Below are positions 36,781 through 45,602 of a DNA stretch of 64,000 bases, one piece after another. Below the pieces are notes generated by a model. It was not told the DNA's origin. It ran no database searches and saw nothing but the letters and a program-made list of their open reading frames with translations. Source of the DNA: Luteococcus japonicus (GTDB taxonomy: Bacteria; Actinomycetota; Actinomycetes; Propionibacteriales; Propionibacteriaceae); the NCBI RefSeq assembly GCF_003752415.1, contig NZ_RKHG01000001.1, forward strand, positions 1,240,001-1,304,000. Reading direction: 5' to 3'. The first letter of the stretch is position 1; the number at the start of each line of letters is the position of its first letter. The position numbers were made by a program, and so were the translations under genes.

Positions 36781-38079
36781 ATGCACATCGACGAGACCCG
36801 CACCGACCACGTCCCCGCCGAGGTGCGTCAGCAGCGCGCCGCGGTGCGCGAGCTGCGACACGATCCCGACGACCGCCCCTTCATCGTGATCTGGGAGGTG
36901 ACGCGCGCCTGCCAGCTGGCCTGCGCCCACTGCCGTGCGGATGCCCAGCAGCGCTTCCACCCGGACCAGCTCACCACCGAGCACGGCAAGGCCCTGCTGG
37001 ACGACATTGCCCAGTTCGGCAGGCCGACGCCCATCGTCATCCTCACCGGCGGCGATCCCTTCGAGCGCAAGGACCTGGAGGAGCTCGTCGCCCACGGGAC
37101 CGGTCTGGGCCTGTCGATGGCGCTCTCCCCGTCGGTGACGGCCAACTTCACCCGCGAACGGCTGGCGAGCCTGCGGGAGGCGGGCGGCAAGGCGGTCTCG
37201 CTGTCCATGGACGGTTGCCGGGCCCAGACCCACGACGCCTTCCGCGGTTTCAAGGGCACCTATGACAAGACCCTGGAGGCCGCCAAGGTCACCACGGATG
37301 CGGGTTTCCGGTTGCAGATCAACACGACGGTGACCCGCCGCACGGTCACGGAGCTGCCGGACCTGATGGTGCAGGTGAAGGATCTGGGCGCGCACCTGTG
37401 GTCGCTCTTCTTCCTGGTGCCGACGGGCCGCGGCCAGGCCCTGCAGGCCCTTGACGCGCAGGAGAACGAGGACGTCCTGCAGTGGGCGCATGACGTCAGC
37501 GGTTACATCGCCATCAAGACCACCGAGGCGCAGGCCTACCGTCGGGTGGCGATGCAACGCGCCACCGACGAGGCCCCGCCGCACGGGGAGCTCTACGACC
37601 AGCTGATGGCCCGCACCCTGGAGCTGGTGAGCGCGGAGGACCTGGTCAACCGCCGCCCGCGCCCGCCGCTGGCCACCAATTCCGGGCGCGGCTTCGTCTT
37701 CATCGACCACGTGGGCGACGTCTACCCGTCGGGCTTCCTGCCCTACCACTGCGGCAATGTGAAGGACGAGTCCTTCCGCGGTATCTACCGCAATTCACCG
37801 ATCATGCTCTCCCTGCGCCGGCCCGACGCCTTCCACGGCAAGTGTGGGGTGTGCCCCTTCAACCAGATCTGTGGTGGCTCGCGTTCGCACGCCTATGCGG
37901 TCACCGGGGACATGTTGGCCTCCGATCCGACGTGCGCCTGGACCCCGCCTCGATGGCTGGCGGAGCATCCCGACGAGGACCCCATCACGGGCGCCCGGAC
38001 CGCTCCGGTGCTGCTGGATGTCGTGGGGTCCCCGGCGCCGGTGGCGCAGGAGAACCTGCGGGCCGCGGCGGACCACTGA
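36781..38079 (+). CDS. Radical SAM/SPASM-domain protein
   Basis: The 432-residue protein has the radical SAM cluster motif CQLACAHC (CxxxCxxC) in WEVTRACQLACAHCRAD, the SAM-site GGDPFERKDL, and a C-terminal SPASM-type cysteine set (CGNVKDESF, KCGVCPFNQICGG, SDPTCAW) for extra clusters. It resembles NirJ/AhbC-D-like and TIGR04053-type enzymes, which modify hemes or peptides. It is third in the Rrf2-Ric operon. No precursor peptide or heme biosynthesis gene is adjacent. The reaction is unknown. Confidence 0.88.
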   Translation: MHIDETRTDHVPAEVRQQRAAVRELRHDPDDRPFIVIWEVTRACQLACAHCRADAQQRFHPDQLTTEHGKALLDDIAQFGRPTPIVILTGGDPFERKDLEELVAHGTGLGLSMALSPSVTANFTRERLASLREAGGKAVSLSMDGCRAQTHDAFRGFKGTYDKTLEAAKVTTDAGFRLQINTTVTRRTVTELPDLMVQVKDLGAHLWSLFFLVPTGRGQALQALDAQENEDVLQWAHDVSGYIAIKTTEAQAYRRVAMQRATDEAPPHGELYDQLMARTLELVSAEDLVNRRPRPPLATNSGRGFVFIDHVGDVYPSGFLPYHCGNVKDESFRGIYRNSPIMLSLRRPDAFHGKCGVCPFNQICGGSRSHAYAVTGDMLASDPTCAWTPPRWLAEHPDEDPITGARTAPVLLDVVGSPAPVAQENLRAAADH

Positions 38080-38118
38080 GGCGCCGGTCACTGCGCCGGT
38101 CACCGCGCCTGGGAGTTT

Positions 38119-38216
38119 CGACGTGCACAGTTGACTGCGCACGTCGGCGCAACACGGGCATGCGCTGCAGCGGGTGCTCCGGTGGCTGCGACGTGCACAG
38201 TTGACTTCGCACGTCG
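38119..38216. repeat. Two copies of a hairpin-forming repeat
   Basis: CGACGTGC...GCACGTCG stems occur at 38119-38146 and 38189-38216, with nearly identical loops containing ACAGTTGACT. Copies are 70 bp apart between the radical SAM and ArsR genes. They may be REP-like elements or a double terminator for the convergent genes. Confidence 0.7.
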
Positions 38217-38241
38217 AAGCGACACGCACCGCCCACCGATC

Positions 38242-38286
38242 CACAGCGACTGGGCCCACAGCGACTGGGCCCGCAGCGACTGGGCC
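38242..38286. repeat. 15-bp tandem repeat, three units
   Basis: CACAGCGACTGGGCC is repeated exactly at 38242-38256 and 38257-38271, then once with a single change (CGCAGCGACTGGGCC, 38272-38286). It lies just after the 3' end of the ArsR gene. Confidence 0.8.
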
Positions 38287-38305
38287 CGCCGCAGGGGCAG
38301 GATTC

Positions 38306-38614
38306 CTAGTGGGAGGCGTCGTGCCCGCGCGGCACCAGATCCAGCAGGGCACGGATCTCGTCGGGATGTGCCAGGGCGTAGTAGGTGGCCCGGCCGTGGA
38401 CGTGACTGGACAGCATTCCGGCTCGTCGCAGCACCGCGACGTGGGCAGAGACGGTGGACTGGGCCAGACCCACGTGTTCCACCAGGTCCGTCACGCGGTG
38501 CTCGCCGGAGAGCAGGTGCCGCACGATGGAGACCCGGTTGGGTTCTGCGAGCCCCTTGAACCACGTGGCCGCCAACTCGTCGAAGGGATCCACACCCGCA
38601 GGATTCATCGTCAC
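38306..38614 (-). CDS. ArsR-family transcriptional regulator
   Basis: The 102-residue protein has the ArsR winged HTH (AEPNRVSIVRHLLSGEHRVTDLVEHVGLAQSTVSAHVAVLRRAGML). The CxC metal site in the recognition helix is not present. A TAATAT -10 (38621-38626 on the complement) lies 6 nt before a GTG start at 38614. It is divergent from the GH79-like lipoprotein gene, which it may regulate. Confidence 0.88.
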   Translation of the reverse strand: MTMNPAGVDPFDELAATWFKGLAEPNRVSIVRHLLSGEHRVTDLVEHVGLAQSTVSAHVAVLRRAGMLSSHVHGRATYYALAHPDEIRALLDLVPRGHDASH

Positions 38615-38678
38615 ATGGCGATATTAGACGATCTCAGGCGAGACTGGCGATGCGCCCACATCACATATGATGGGCATC

Positions 38679-40271
38679 ATGGAATTGTGGGCCGCCCTGC
38701 GGCGCGTCGGCCTGCTTGCGACGGTGGCCGCGCTCGGCGCCGGTTGCAGTGCCCAAACACCCGCCAGCTCTCCGACCCCCACCCCTACCACGGCCCGGCC
38801 AACACCCACCGTCGACCAGTGGTCGCTGCCCCAGTTGGTGCCCGGCCTCCAGACCCCGGCACCCCATTTCCGGGCACCGGCCCCCAAGGTCGCCACGGCG
38901 GGCCCGGCCGTCACCGTCGACCTGCGTGCGCCGGCAGCAAGCCAGATGCAGTGGCGCTCCACGAATGTCGGTCTGTCCTTCGAGGCCGAGGAACTGGACG
39001 ACCCCCGGTGGGCACCGGAGGGCTCCCCCTTGACGCCGCTGCTGACGGCCTTGCACCAACCGTCACTGCGCTTCGGCGGCAACTCTGTGGACCGCCGGAT
39101 GTGGTGGACCTCATCCGGCGAGCCCGCCCCGAAGTGGGCCAAGGCCACGGTGACGCCGACGAGTTTCCAGCGGCTGCGCCGAATGGCGGACCGCACCAAT
39201 GCCACGGTCACCCTGGTACTGGATCTTGGACACCAGGATGCGAAACGCGCCGCCGACATGGCCTTCCACGCCCGCAAGGCCTTGGGCCCCAGACTGGTCG
39301 CGGTCACGATCGGCAATGAGCCCAATGGCTACCACCACCCGTCGCAACCAAAGCTCCAGTTGCGCAAGGCCAGCTGGGACGAGCGCGCCTATGCCGCCCA
39401 GGCCCGCGCCTACCAGAAGGCCATCCACACCCGGGCACCCGGCCTGCCCCTGGCCGGGCCCGGCGCCTATGACGCGTCATGGTGGCGAGCCTTCGGCGAC
39501 GCGAAGTTGCCGCACACCGTCGCCCTGACTCAGCACTGGTACCCGCTGTGGTCCTGCCCCACCCGCAGCGGGGCCACCGACCCGCGCGCGACACCCACCG
39601 TTGCGAACCTCACCTCCCCGTGGTTGCATGCCAAGGCATCAACCATGATCAGCACCGCGCAGCGGACCGCCGCCTCCTACCGCCTGCCGCTGTGGTTGGA
39701 GGAGACGGGGCCGACGTCATGCACCGGGGCCGCCGTCTCGCGGACCCACGCCCACGCCCTGTGGAGCGTCGACTACGTCCTGAACGCGGCGGCCAACGGC
39801 GCCCGGCGCACCAACATGCACTCGACCCTGCTGCCGTGCGGCAGGGGGAATCCGATGAGCACGGTGTGCTCGACCACCGGCCCGCAGAAGGCGGATCCGG
39901 TCGTCGGGCAGTCCAGCTTCCAGTCGCTGCTCTTCGCCGCCCAGCTCCGGCCGGGGACCGTCAGGCCGGTCATGACGGGCAATGCGCGCATCTTCGGCCA
40001 TGCCATCACCTCGCGAGCGGGAACGGATCTGGTGCTGGTGAACATGAACGATCCGGCGAAGGTGGGCGCCAGCGCCGTGAAGGTCCTGCCCCCGAAGGTA
40101 GCTGTGGTGACGCAGGCGTCGCTTCTCACCGGAGACTCACTGGCCTCAAGGACGGGCACGACGCTGCTGTCGCTGTCCCCTGCCACGTCCGCGACCAGTC
40201 TGGACGCCGGGAGCGCCCTGCTGGTACGCCTCCAGCCGCCCCGCGACGGCAAGCCTGCGCCGCAGGCATGA
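38679..40271 (+). CDS. GH79-like glycoside hydrolase lipoprotein
   Basis: The 530-residue protein has a lipoprotein signal peptide (LLATVAALGAGC) and a Pro/Thr-rich linker, then a TIM-barrel of the GH79 type: NVGLSFEAEEL, LRFGGNSVDR, the acid/base segment VTIGNEPNGY, and the nucleophile segment LPLWLEETGPTSC. The last about 90 residues form a beta-sandwich-like domain. GH79 enzymes cleave glucuronides. A TATGAT (38666-38671) lies 7 nt before the ATG at 38679, so the earlier ATGs at 38667 and 38670 are unlikely. It is probably surface anchored. Confidence 0.78.
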   Translation: MELWAALRRVGLLATVAALGAGCSAQTPASSPTPTPTTARPTPTVDQWSLPQLVPGLQTPAPHFRAPAPKVATAGPAVTVDLRAPAASQMQWRSTNVGLSFEAEELDDPRWAPEGSPLTPLLTALHQPSLRFGGNSVDRRMWWTSSGEPAPKWAKATVTPTSFQRLRRMADRTNATVTLVLDLGHQDAKRAADMAFHARKALGPRLVAVTIGNEPNGYHHPSQPKLQLRKASWDERAYAAQARAYQKAIHTRAPGLPLAGPGAYDASWWRAFGDAKLPHTVALTQHWYPLWSCPTRSGATDPRATPTVANLTSPWLHAKASTMISTAQRTAASYRLPLWLEETGPTSCTGAAVSRTHAHALWSVDYVLNAAANGARRTNMHSTLLPCGRGNPMSTVCSTTGPQKADPVVGQSSFQSLLFAAQLRPGTVRPVMTGNARIFGHAITSRAGTDLVLVNMNDPAKVGASAVKVLPPKVAVVTQASLLTGDSLASRTGTTLLSLSPATSATSLDAGSALLVRLQPPRDGKPAPQA

Positions 40272-40291
40272 CACCGCCCCTCCGTAGCCTG

Positions 40292-41651
40292 ATGACACGA
40301 ACCGACGAGCACTCCTCGCGGCGGTCGCCGGCTTGGCCGTGGCGGGTTGCCGGCCGGGCAAGGCTTCCCGCGAGTCCATCACGGCCGAGGAGTTCACCCG
40401 TCGAGCCAAGGAGATCCGGGGTGTCACGACGGTCAGCACCGCAGGCGACGAGTGGACCCTCGGCTTCAGCTCCTCACTGACCGCCAACGGGCTGAAGGCC
40501 GTGTCGGACGGGGTCTTCCGGCTGGTCAACTCCGTCGATCTGGCCGGCCGCCCCGCCATCACCCTGAGGTCCGGGACGGTCAGCGCCGACGTGGGCCGGA
40601 CCGACGTCAGCGGACGGCCACCGCAGGCGCCGGAGCTTCGCTGGGTGCGGAGGATCGACGGGACGTCGCCGCACCGCGGGCTGGTGATCGAGGAGCATCT
40701 CGCCCAGGTCAGCCGCGACGTCGATCCGATGGCCCGGTTGCGTCCCGTGGTGGCCCGGCGTCCCCCAGTGGAGAAGTACTCCGGGTTGCGGGTGTCACAC
40801 GAGCCGGTCCACGTCTTGATCTCACCGGGTGAACCCGGCGCGGCGGCAAGCTTCGCGGCCCTCGACCGGGTGTCCAGGACAGCGCCGCCATGCTCCTGTC
40901 GAACAGTCTGGGCTCGTCATCGGGGATGGAACTGCGGGTCAGGGCCCGGCTCCACGCGCTGACGACGGTGGGCCACCTGCTGGCCCGGTTTGCCAACCCG
41001 GCGGACGTACGTGCACAGCTCACCACGGTGGCCGGGGACAGCTGGCGGGGGCAGCTCGACGAGTTGCGCGCGGTCATCGATTCCAGCCGGGGACTGGCCG
41101 GGGCCGTGGCCGCCACTGGCGCCAATCTGGCCTCGTCTGGCGATTACCTGGTGATCGAGGTTCCCGACGGTGACGTGCTGGATAAGGGGGTGGCGCTGCT
41201 CGCATCGCCCGCCTGGACGCCGGGACCCCAGTCGTCGGTGTCCATCAAGGTCCGCAAGGGCCACCAGAGCAACACCACCGCGGAGGTCTGACAGGAGGCG
41301 GGCCCGCTGCTCGCCGACGCCTTGCGGGCGGGACTGACCTCCACCCGGGTGACCGGCGGGCGGGGAGGCAGGCACACCCGCCGCTTCGACATCTCCTTCG
41401 ACCAGAGCAACAATCTGCCGGACCTCACCACCCCCGAGGGCTACGGGAGGATCATCGAGGTGCTGGGCCGGCACCGCTGGCAGGGCGAGGCGCAGATCGA
41501 GTTGGCCTACGACGACCACCTGATCTTCTGGTCCACGGACCGGGGTACGGCGCAGGATGCCTACTTCGCCCTGCATGGCGCGAAGTCCCGCGAGCCCAAC
41601 GGTTGGGCGCTCGATTTCCTCCGCGCCTGGGACGCCAGCGCGACACCCTAG
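40292..41651 (+). pseudogene. Decayed lipoprotein gene
   Basis: The frame at about 40300-40880 encodes a lipoprotein signal (RRALLAAVAGLAVAGC) but the start must shift frame from the ATG at 40292. A second shift lies near 40880, and an in-frame TGA at 41289 interrupts the remaining sequence, which continues to 41651 without another stop. The protein has no motif I recognise. Three lesions make real decay likely, unlike the single-base shifts elsewhere. Confidence 0.6.
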
Positions 41652-41707
41652 AATTCCGCACACGAAACCACTGAGGACTGCACGGACCTTCCACGAAGAG
41701 GAGCCGC

Positions 41708-42295
41708 ATGAAGGCCAGGGCCGCTGAGCAGTATGAACGTCTACGACGTCAGGGGCGCCTGGAGCTTCGGGCCGACCGCCGCCCGCTGGTCTGGGCGTGG
41801 GCCGTCATGGCCATCTGCGTCGTGCTGGCGGCGTGCCTGACGTTGGCGGTACTGACCAGCGAGTCCTCCGTTGCGGACCCCGGTGCGGTTGCCGTGTTGG
41901 CCTTCTGGGTTCCCTTCCTGCTCCTACCTGGCCTGGCCCCGCTGGTGATCACCTGGCGGGTTGCCCGTCGCCGCCAGGCCCTCGTGGTGGATGCCGCCGG
42001 AATCGAGGAGTGGGCCACGCGCCACGGGCGACGTGAGCGGGTGGCCCACTACCCGTGGTCCGAGGTGGAGCTGGTGCGCATGGTGCGGGGACGCCATCCT
42101 CGCGTCGGGTTGCAGTTGACGCCGTCGGGTCACCAGCGTGTGCTCGCCCAGTACTCGGCGATGGGCGGCCGGATGATGCGTCTGGCCGACGTGCTGGGAC
42201 CGCGGCTGGTTCTGCTGTCCGACTACGAGGGTGGCCCCAAGGTCACCGTCGAACTGCTGCAGCAGGCGCATCGCGACGTGACCGGGCGGAGCTGA
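41708..42295 (+). CDS. Hypothetical two-helix membrane protein
   Basis: The 195-residue protein has two hydrophobic segments (VWAWAVMAICVVLAACLTLAV and VLAFWVPFLLLPGLAPLVI) and a soluble C-terminal domain that could be PH-like (ALVVDAAGIEEWATRHGRR, YPWSEVELVRMVRG). A GAGGAG site precedes the ATG. I do not recognise a family. Confidence 0.65.
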   Translation: MKARAAEQYERLRRQGRLELRADRRPLVWAWAVMAICVVLAACLTLAVLTSESSVADPGAVAVLAFWVPFLLLPGLAPLVITWRVARRRQALVVDAAGIEEWATRHGRRERVAHYPWSEVELVRMVRGRHPRVGLQLTPSGHQRVLAQYSAMGGRMMRLADVLGPRLVLLSDYEGGPKVTVELLQQAHRDVTGRS

Positions 42296-42322
42296 GCGCC
42301 GGCCCGGTCGTCGTCGCAGCCC

Positions 42323-43366
42323 TCAGCGCGGGGCGGGCGCGAGCAACTCCAGGGTGCGCCGCTTGCGCTCCTCACCCACGGCCATGTTCACCAGGATCAG
42401 CTCGTCGGCCTGCACCTGGTCGGCGAAGCCGTCAAGGCCCCGCTCCACCTGGGACTGGGTGCCGGAGAAGGTGCAATCCAGCATTGACAACAGCTGTTGG
42501 CCCTGCGGGTGCTGGCGCGCGGCGCGCAGGTCCTCGTCGCTGGGCGTGCTGCCGCCACGGCTGAGGAAGTCCCGCAGCCACGCATCCTCGGCGAGCCGAC
42601 GCTGCTCGGCGGCATCGGCCTCGTCGTCGCTGACGATGACATTGGCGGCGGCGATGAACCACGGTGTGGCATTCGGCGGTGCCAGCGGCCCCTGGGGGTC
42701 GAAGTCCGCCCGGTACTCCTGGGCTGCCTGGTGCAGCATGGCCGGCGCGAAGTGCGAGGCGAAGGAATAGGGCAGGCCCAGCTGGGCGGCCAGGCGGGCT
42801 CCGAAGAGCGAGGAGCCCAGGATGTAGAGCGGCACATTGGTGCCCTGGCCGGGGTGTGCGGCCACACCTGGGGTGGGCGACTCGTCGGACAGGAAGCCGT
42901 GCAGCTCCACCACGTCCTCGGGGAAGCGGTCCGATTCGCGGCCGGTGCGGCGCAGTGCCCGGACGGTCGTCTGGTCGGTGCCAGGGGCGCGCCCCAACCC
43001 CAGGTCGATGCGCCCCGGGTGCAGGCTCTCCAGCATGCCGAACTGTTCTGCGATCACCAGCGGCGAGTGGTTGGGCAGCATGACCCCGCCGGCGCCGACA
43101 CGGATCCGTTCGGTCTGGGAGGCGACGTGCTCGATCAGCACCGAGGTGGCCGAGGAGGCAATCGAGGCAGCATTGTGGTGCTCGGCAAACCACAGGCGTC
43201 GGTAGCCCAGGCCGTCTGCGGCCTGGGCCAGCCGGACGCTGCGGGCGATGGCCTCGGCGGGGCCCTCGGTGGCCGGGTCGAAGCGGACCAGGTCGAGGAT
43301 CGACAGGGGAACGGAAACGGGCAATGGGGTGGGCCTTTCACTCAACCAAGCGGAGAGACTATCCAC
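42323..43366 (-). CDS. LLM-class flavin-dependent monooxygenase
   Basis: The 347-residue protein is a luciferase-like monooxygenase: YRRLWFAEHHNAASIASSATSVLI at the active site, RIRVGAGGVMLPNHSPL, and RIDLGLGRAPGTD. It uses reduced flavin from a separate reductase; the substrate is unknown. The first in-frame ATG is used; a start nearer LPVSVPLSILDLV would also fit the family. Confidence 0.88.
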   Translation of the reverse strand: MDSLSAWLSERPTPLPVSVPLSILDLVRFDPATEGPAEAIARSVRLAQAADGLGYRRLWFAEHHNAASIASSATSVLIEHVASQTERIRVGAGGVMLPNHSPLVIAEQFGMLESLHPGRIDLGLGRAPGTDQTTVRALRRTGRESDRFPEDVVELHGFLSDESPTPGVAAHPGQGTNVPLYILGSSLFGARLAAQLGLPYSFASHFAPAMLHQAAQEYRADFDPQGPLAPPNATPWFIAAANVIVSDDEADAAEQRRLAEDAWLRDFLSRGGSTPSDEDLRAARQHPQGQQLLSMLDCTFSGTQSQVERGLDGFADQVQADELILVNMAVGEERKRRTLELLAPAPR

Positions 43367-43412
43367 TTCACCTTACGGAGAGGGTCTCCACTTATCAAGT
43401 CCCGGCATTCGC

Positions 43413-43488
43413 CCCAAAACTGAGAGCCCACAGGAGCCCTCGCCGAAATTGGAACGTGCCAGGCCCCGTATTTGTTCTCAGTTTTGGG
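43413..43488. repeat. 76-bp element with 13-bp terminal inverted repeats
   Basis: CCCAAAACTGAGA (43413-43425) and TCTCAGTTTTGGG (43476-43488) are perfect inverted repeats around 50 bp of sequence. The element lies in the 220-bp gap between divergent monooxygenase and aldo/keto reductase genes. It could be a MITE-like repeat or an operator with distant half-sites. No target duplication is obvious. Confidence 0.65.
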
Positions 43489-43586
43489 ACCGGATCCCCT
43501 AGGAGAGCCATGAAGGTCTTGCTGATCAACCAATGTCGAGGCCCAGCCCAAGCACCTGGAGCAGTACGCGGTCTAGCGTTGAGGGC

Positions 43587-44426
43587 ATGAGGACACTCGA
43601 TTTCGCTGGACGGCAGGTCCCGGCCATCGGGCTGGGCACCTGGGACATGGGCGAGGGCCACACCCCTCGTGCGCAGGAGGCCGACGCGCTTCGGGCTGGG
43701 CTCGACGCGGGACTGGTGGTGGTGGACACCGCCGAGATGTATGCCGACGGTGGCGCCGAGGAAGTGGTCGGCGACGCGCTGGCCGGTCGGCGGGACGACG
43801 CCGTGCTGGTCAGCAAGGTCTACCCGCACAATGCCTCGCGTCGAGGTGTCCGGGCCGCCTGCGAGCGGAGCCTCGCACGGCTTCGCACCGACCACATCGA
43901 CGTCTACCTGTTGCACTGGCGGGGCCGTCACCCCTTGGCCGAGACGGTCCAGGGTTTCGAGGACCTGGTGGCCGATGGGCTGATCGGCGCCTGGGGCGTC
44001 TCCAACCTGGATGCCGACGATCTGCGTGAACTGGGCCAAGTGCCCGGTGGCAAAGCCTGTGTCACCGACCAGGTGCTCTACAACCTGACCCGCCGGGGCC
44101 CGGAACTGGGCGTCCTCCCGGCCGCCGCGGCGTCGGGGATGTCGGTGATGGCCTATTCTCCGCTGGAACAGGCCCGGATCTTCGACGCACCCGGCGCCGA
44201 AGCCCTGACCACCGTCGCCGATCGTCATGGTGCGACGGCCGCACAGGTTGCCCTGGCCTGGACCATCCGCGACGGCAATGTGCTGGCCATCCCCAAGTCG
44301 GCCAGCACCGCGCGGGTCCGCGAGAATGCCGCCGCGCTGGAGCTCACGCTGACCGACGATGACCTCGCCGAGCTCGACCGAGCCTTTCCCGCCCCGCCGA
44401 GGCGGGTGCCGCTGGAGATGCTGTGA
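43587..44426 (+). CDS. Aldo/keto reductase
   Basis: The 279-residue reductase has VVVDTAEMYADGGAEEVVG (Asp, Tyr), LVSKVYPHN (Lys), VYLLHWRG (His) and the cofactor loop AIPKSASTARVRENAAALE. It is shorter and differs from the 28668 enzyme. A TAGCGT hexamer (43574-43579) lies 7 nt upstream of the ATG. It is monocistronic, with a convergent DUF5997 gene downstream. Confidence 0.9.
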   Translation: MRTLDFAGRQVPAIGLGTWDMGEGHTPRAQEADALRAGLDAGLVVVDTAEMYADGGAEEVVGDALAGRRDDAVLVSKVYPHNASRRGVRAACERSLARLRTDHIDVYLLHWRGRHPLAETVQGFEDLVADGLIGAWGVSNLDADDLRELGQVPGGKACVTDQVLYNLTRRGPELGVLPAAAASGMSVMAYSPLEQARIFDAPGAEALTTVADRHGATAAQVALAWTIRDGNVLAIPKSASTARVRENAAALELTLTDDDLAELDRAFPAPPRRVPLEML

Positions 44427-44438
44427 TGCGGGGGCTGG

Positions 44439-44807
44439 TCAGCGCTGGTCGCGGGCCTTCTCGGCCTTGAGTCGTTCGTTCTCGGCAAGGACCTGGCGGT
44501 GCACGGACCGCTCGTGCTGCAGCCATGCCGGCGGGTCGGCGAGCAGTTCGCCCACCTGGTCGGCGTTGAGGGGCTCGGTGAGCCCGCCACGGGTTAGTCC
44601 GGAGTTGGAGACCCCGAGCTTGGCCGCGATGACGTCGCGCGGGAAGGGGCCGTTCTTGCGGAGCTCGACCAGCCAGGCCGGGGGCTCATCCCGCAGCGCA
44701 TCCAGCTCATCGCGGGTGATCGGGTTCTCCTGGAAGTCCTGGGGTGCGGCGGACAGCAGGATGCCCAACTTCTGGGCGGCAGTGGACGGCTTCATGGTTT
44801 GGCTCAC
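44439..44807 (-). CDS. DUF5997 family protein
   Basis: The 122-residue protein contains the family-like core TAAQKLGILLSAAPQDFQ, PAWLVELRKNGPFPRDVIAAKLGVSNSGLTRGG and LADPPAWLQHERS. The middle resembles a small HTH (AAKLGVSNSGL). A TACGCT -10 (44814-44819 on the complement) is 6 nt before a GTG at 44807, so this start is preferred over the ATG at 44795. It is divergent from a LysR-substrate-domain gene, a pairing seen in actinobacteria; the two may form a split regulator. Confidence 0.8.
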   Translation of the reverse strand: MSQTMKPSTAAQKLGILLSAAPQDFQENPITRDELDALRDEPPAWLVELRKNGPFPRDVIAAKLGVSNSGLTRGGLTEPLNADQVGELLADPPAWLQHERSVHRQVLAENERLKAEKARDQR

Positions 44808-44873
44808 GACGCGAGCGTATCCGAGCCCGCCGACATTGTCGGGGTCGACGATTCCACCCGCTAGCCTGCAGGG

Positions 44874-45515
44874 GTGACTGAGAACCCGTCGACACCCCCC
44901 GGCCTGCGCATCGGGCATGTGCGTGGCGTGGTCCTGCACAAGTGGCAGCGCACCTGGGAGGAGCGTTACCGCAACCCCCTGCAGATCCAGGAGATCGCCG
45001 ACGAGGCGCAACTCGACGGCCTGCGCGACGGCAGTCTGGACATGTGTTTCGTCCGCTTGCCCATTGCCCGTGACGGCCTGCACGCCATTCCCCTCTACGA
45101 GGAGCAGATGGTGGCCTGGGTGGACAAGGAGCACCTGTTCGCGGCTGCCGATGAGCTGACCATGGCAGATCTGGCCGACGAGGAGACCGTCCTGACCGAG
45201 CTCGACGCCACCGCCATCGACCGGGTGCTGGTGGGCGCCGTGCTGGTGGTCCCGATGTCGATTGCCCGTGGCGCCAGCCGTCGTGACCTGGTCTTCCGTC
45301 CGATCACCGACGCGGAGCCCTCCCCCGTCGCGCTGGCCTGGCGCATCGACGACGAGAATCCGCTGCTGGACGAGTTCGTCGGCGTGGTGCGTGGCCGCAG
45401 CGCCAACAGCTCGAGGACGCAGAAGGAACGCTCCACGTCAGGCGCGAAGCCGGTCAAGGCCCGACCACAGGCCAAGAAGCCGTCGCGTCCGCGCAAGGTA
45501 CGCCGCGGCCACTGA
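44874..45515 (+). CDS. LysR substrate-binding-domain protein without HTH
   Basis: The 213-residue protein has the effector-binding fold of LysR regulators (LRIGHVRGVV, DGLRDGSLDMCFVRLPI, LHAIPLYEEQMVAWVDKEH) but no N-terminal DNA-binding helix-turn-helix. Its last 50 residues are basic and Pro/Lys-rich. A TAGCCT hexamer (44862-44867) lies 6 nt before the GTG start. The divergent DUF5997 gene could provide the DNA-binding part. Confidence 0.82.
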   Translation: MTENPSTPPGLRIGHVRGVVLHKWQRTWEERYRNPLQIQEIADEAQLDGLRDGSLDMCFVRLPIARDGLHAIPLYEEQMVAWVDKEHLFAAADELTMADLADEETVLTELDATAIDRVLVGAVLVVPMSIARGASRRDLVFRPITDAEPSPVALAWRIDDENPLLDEFVGVVRGRSANSSRTQKERSTSGAKPVKARPQAKKPSRPRKVRRGH

Positions 45516-45602
45516 TCTGCGCTTCTACCAGGGTGGATCCAGTGAACGAGATCCGCCCCCTGTTCCCTTTCACCTGCTCGGAAGACTCTCGCCTCGGGCT
45601 CG

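Noticed and set aside
38119-38216. Promoters at the TTGACT in the two hairpin repeats
   Set aside because: No -10 hexamer at suitable spacing follows either copy, and no gene starts downstream in that direction.
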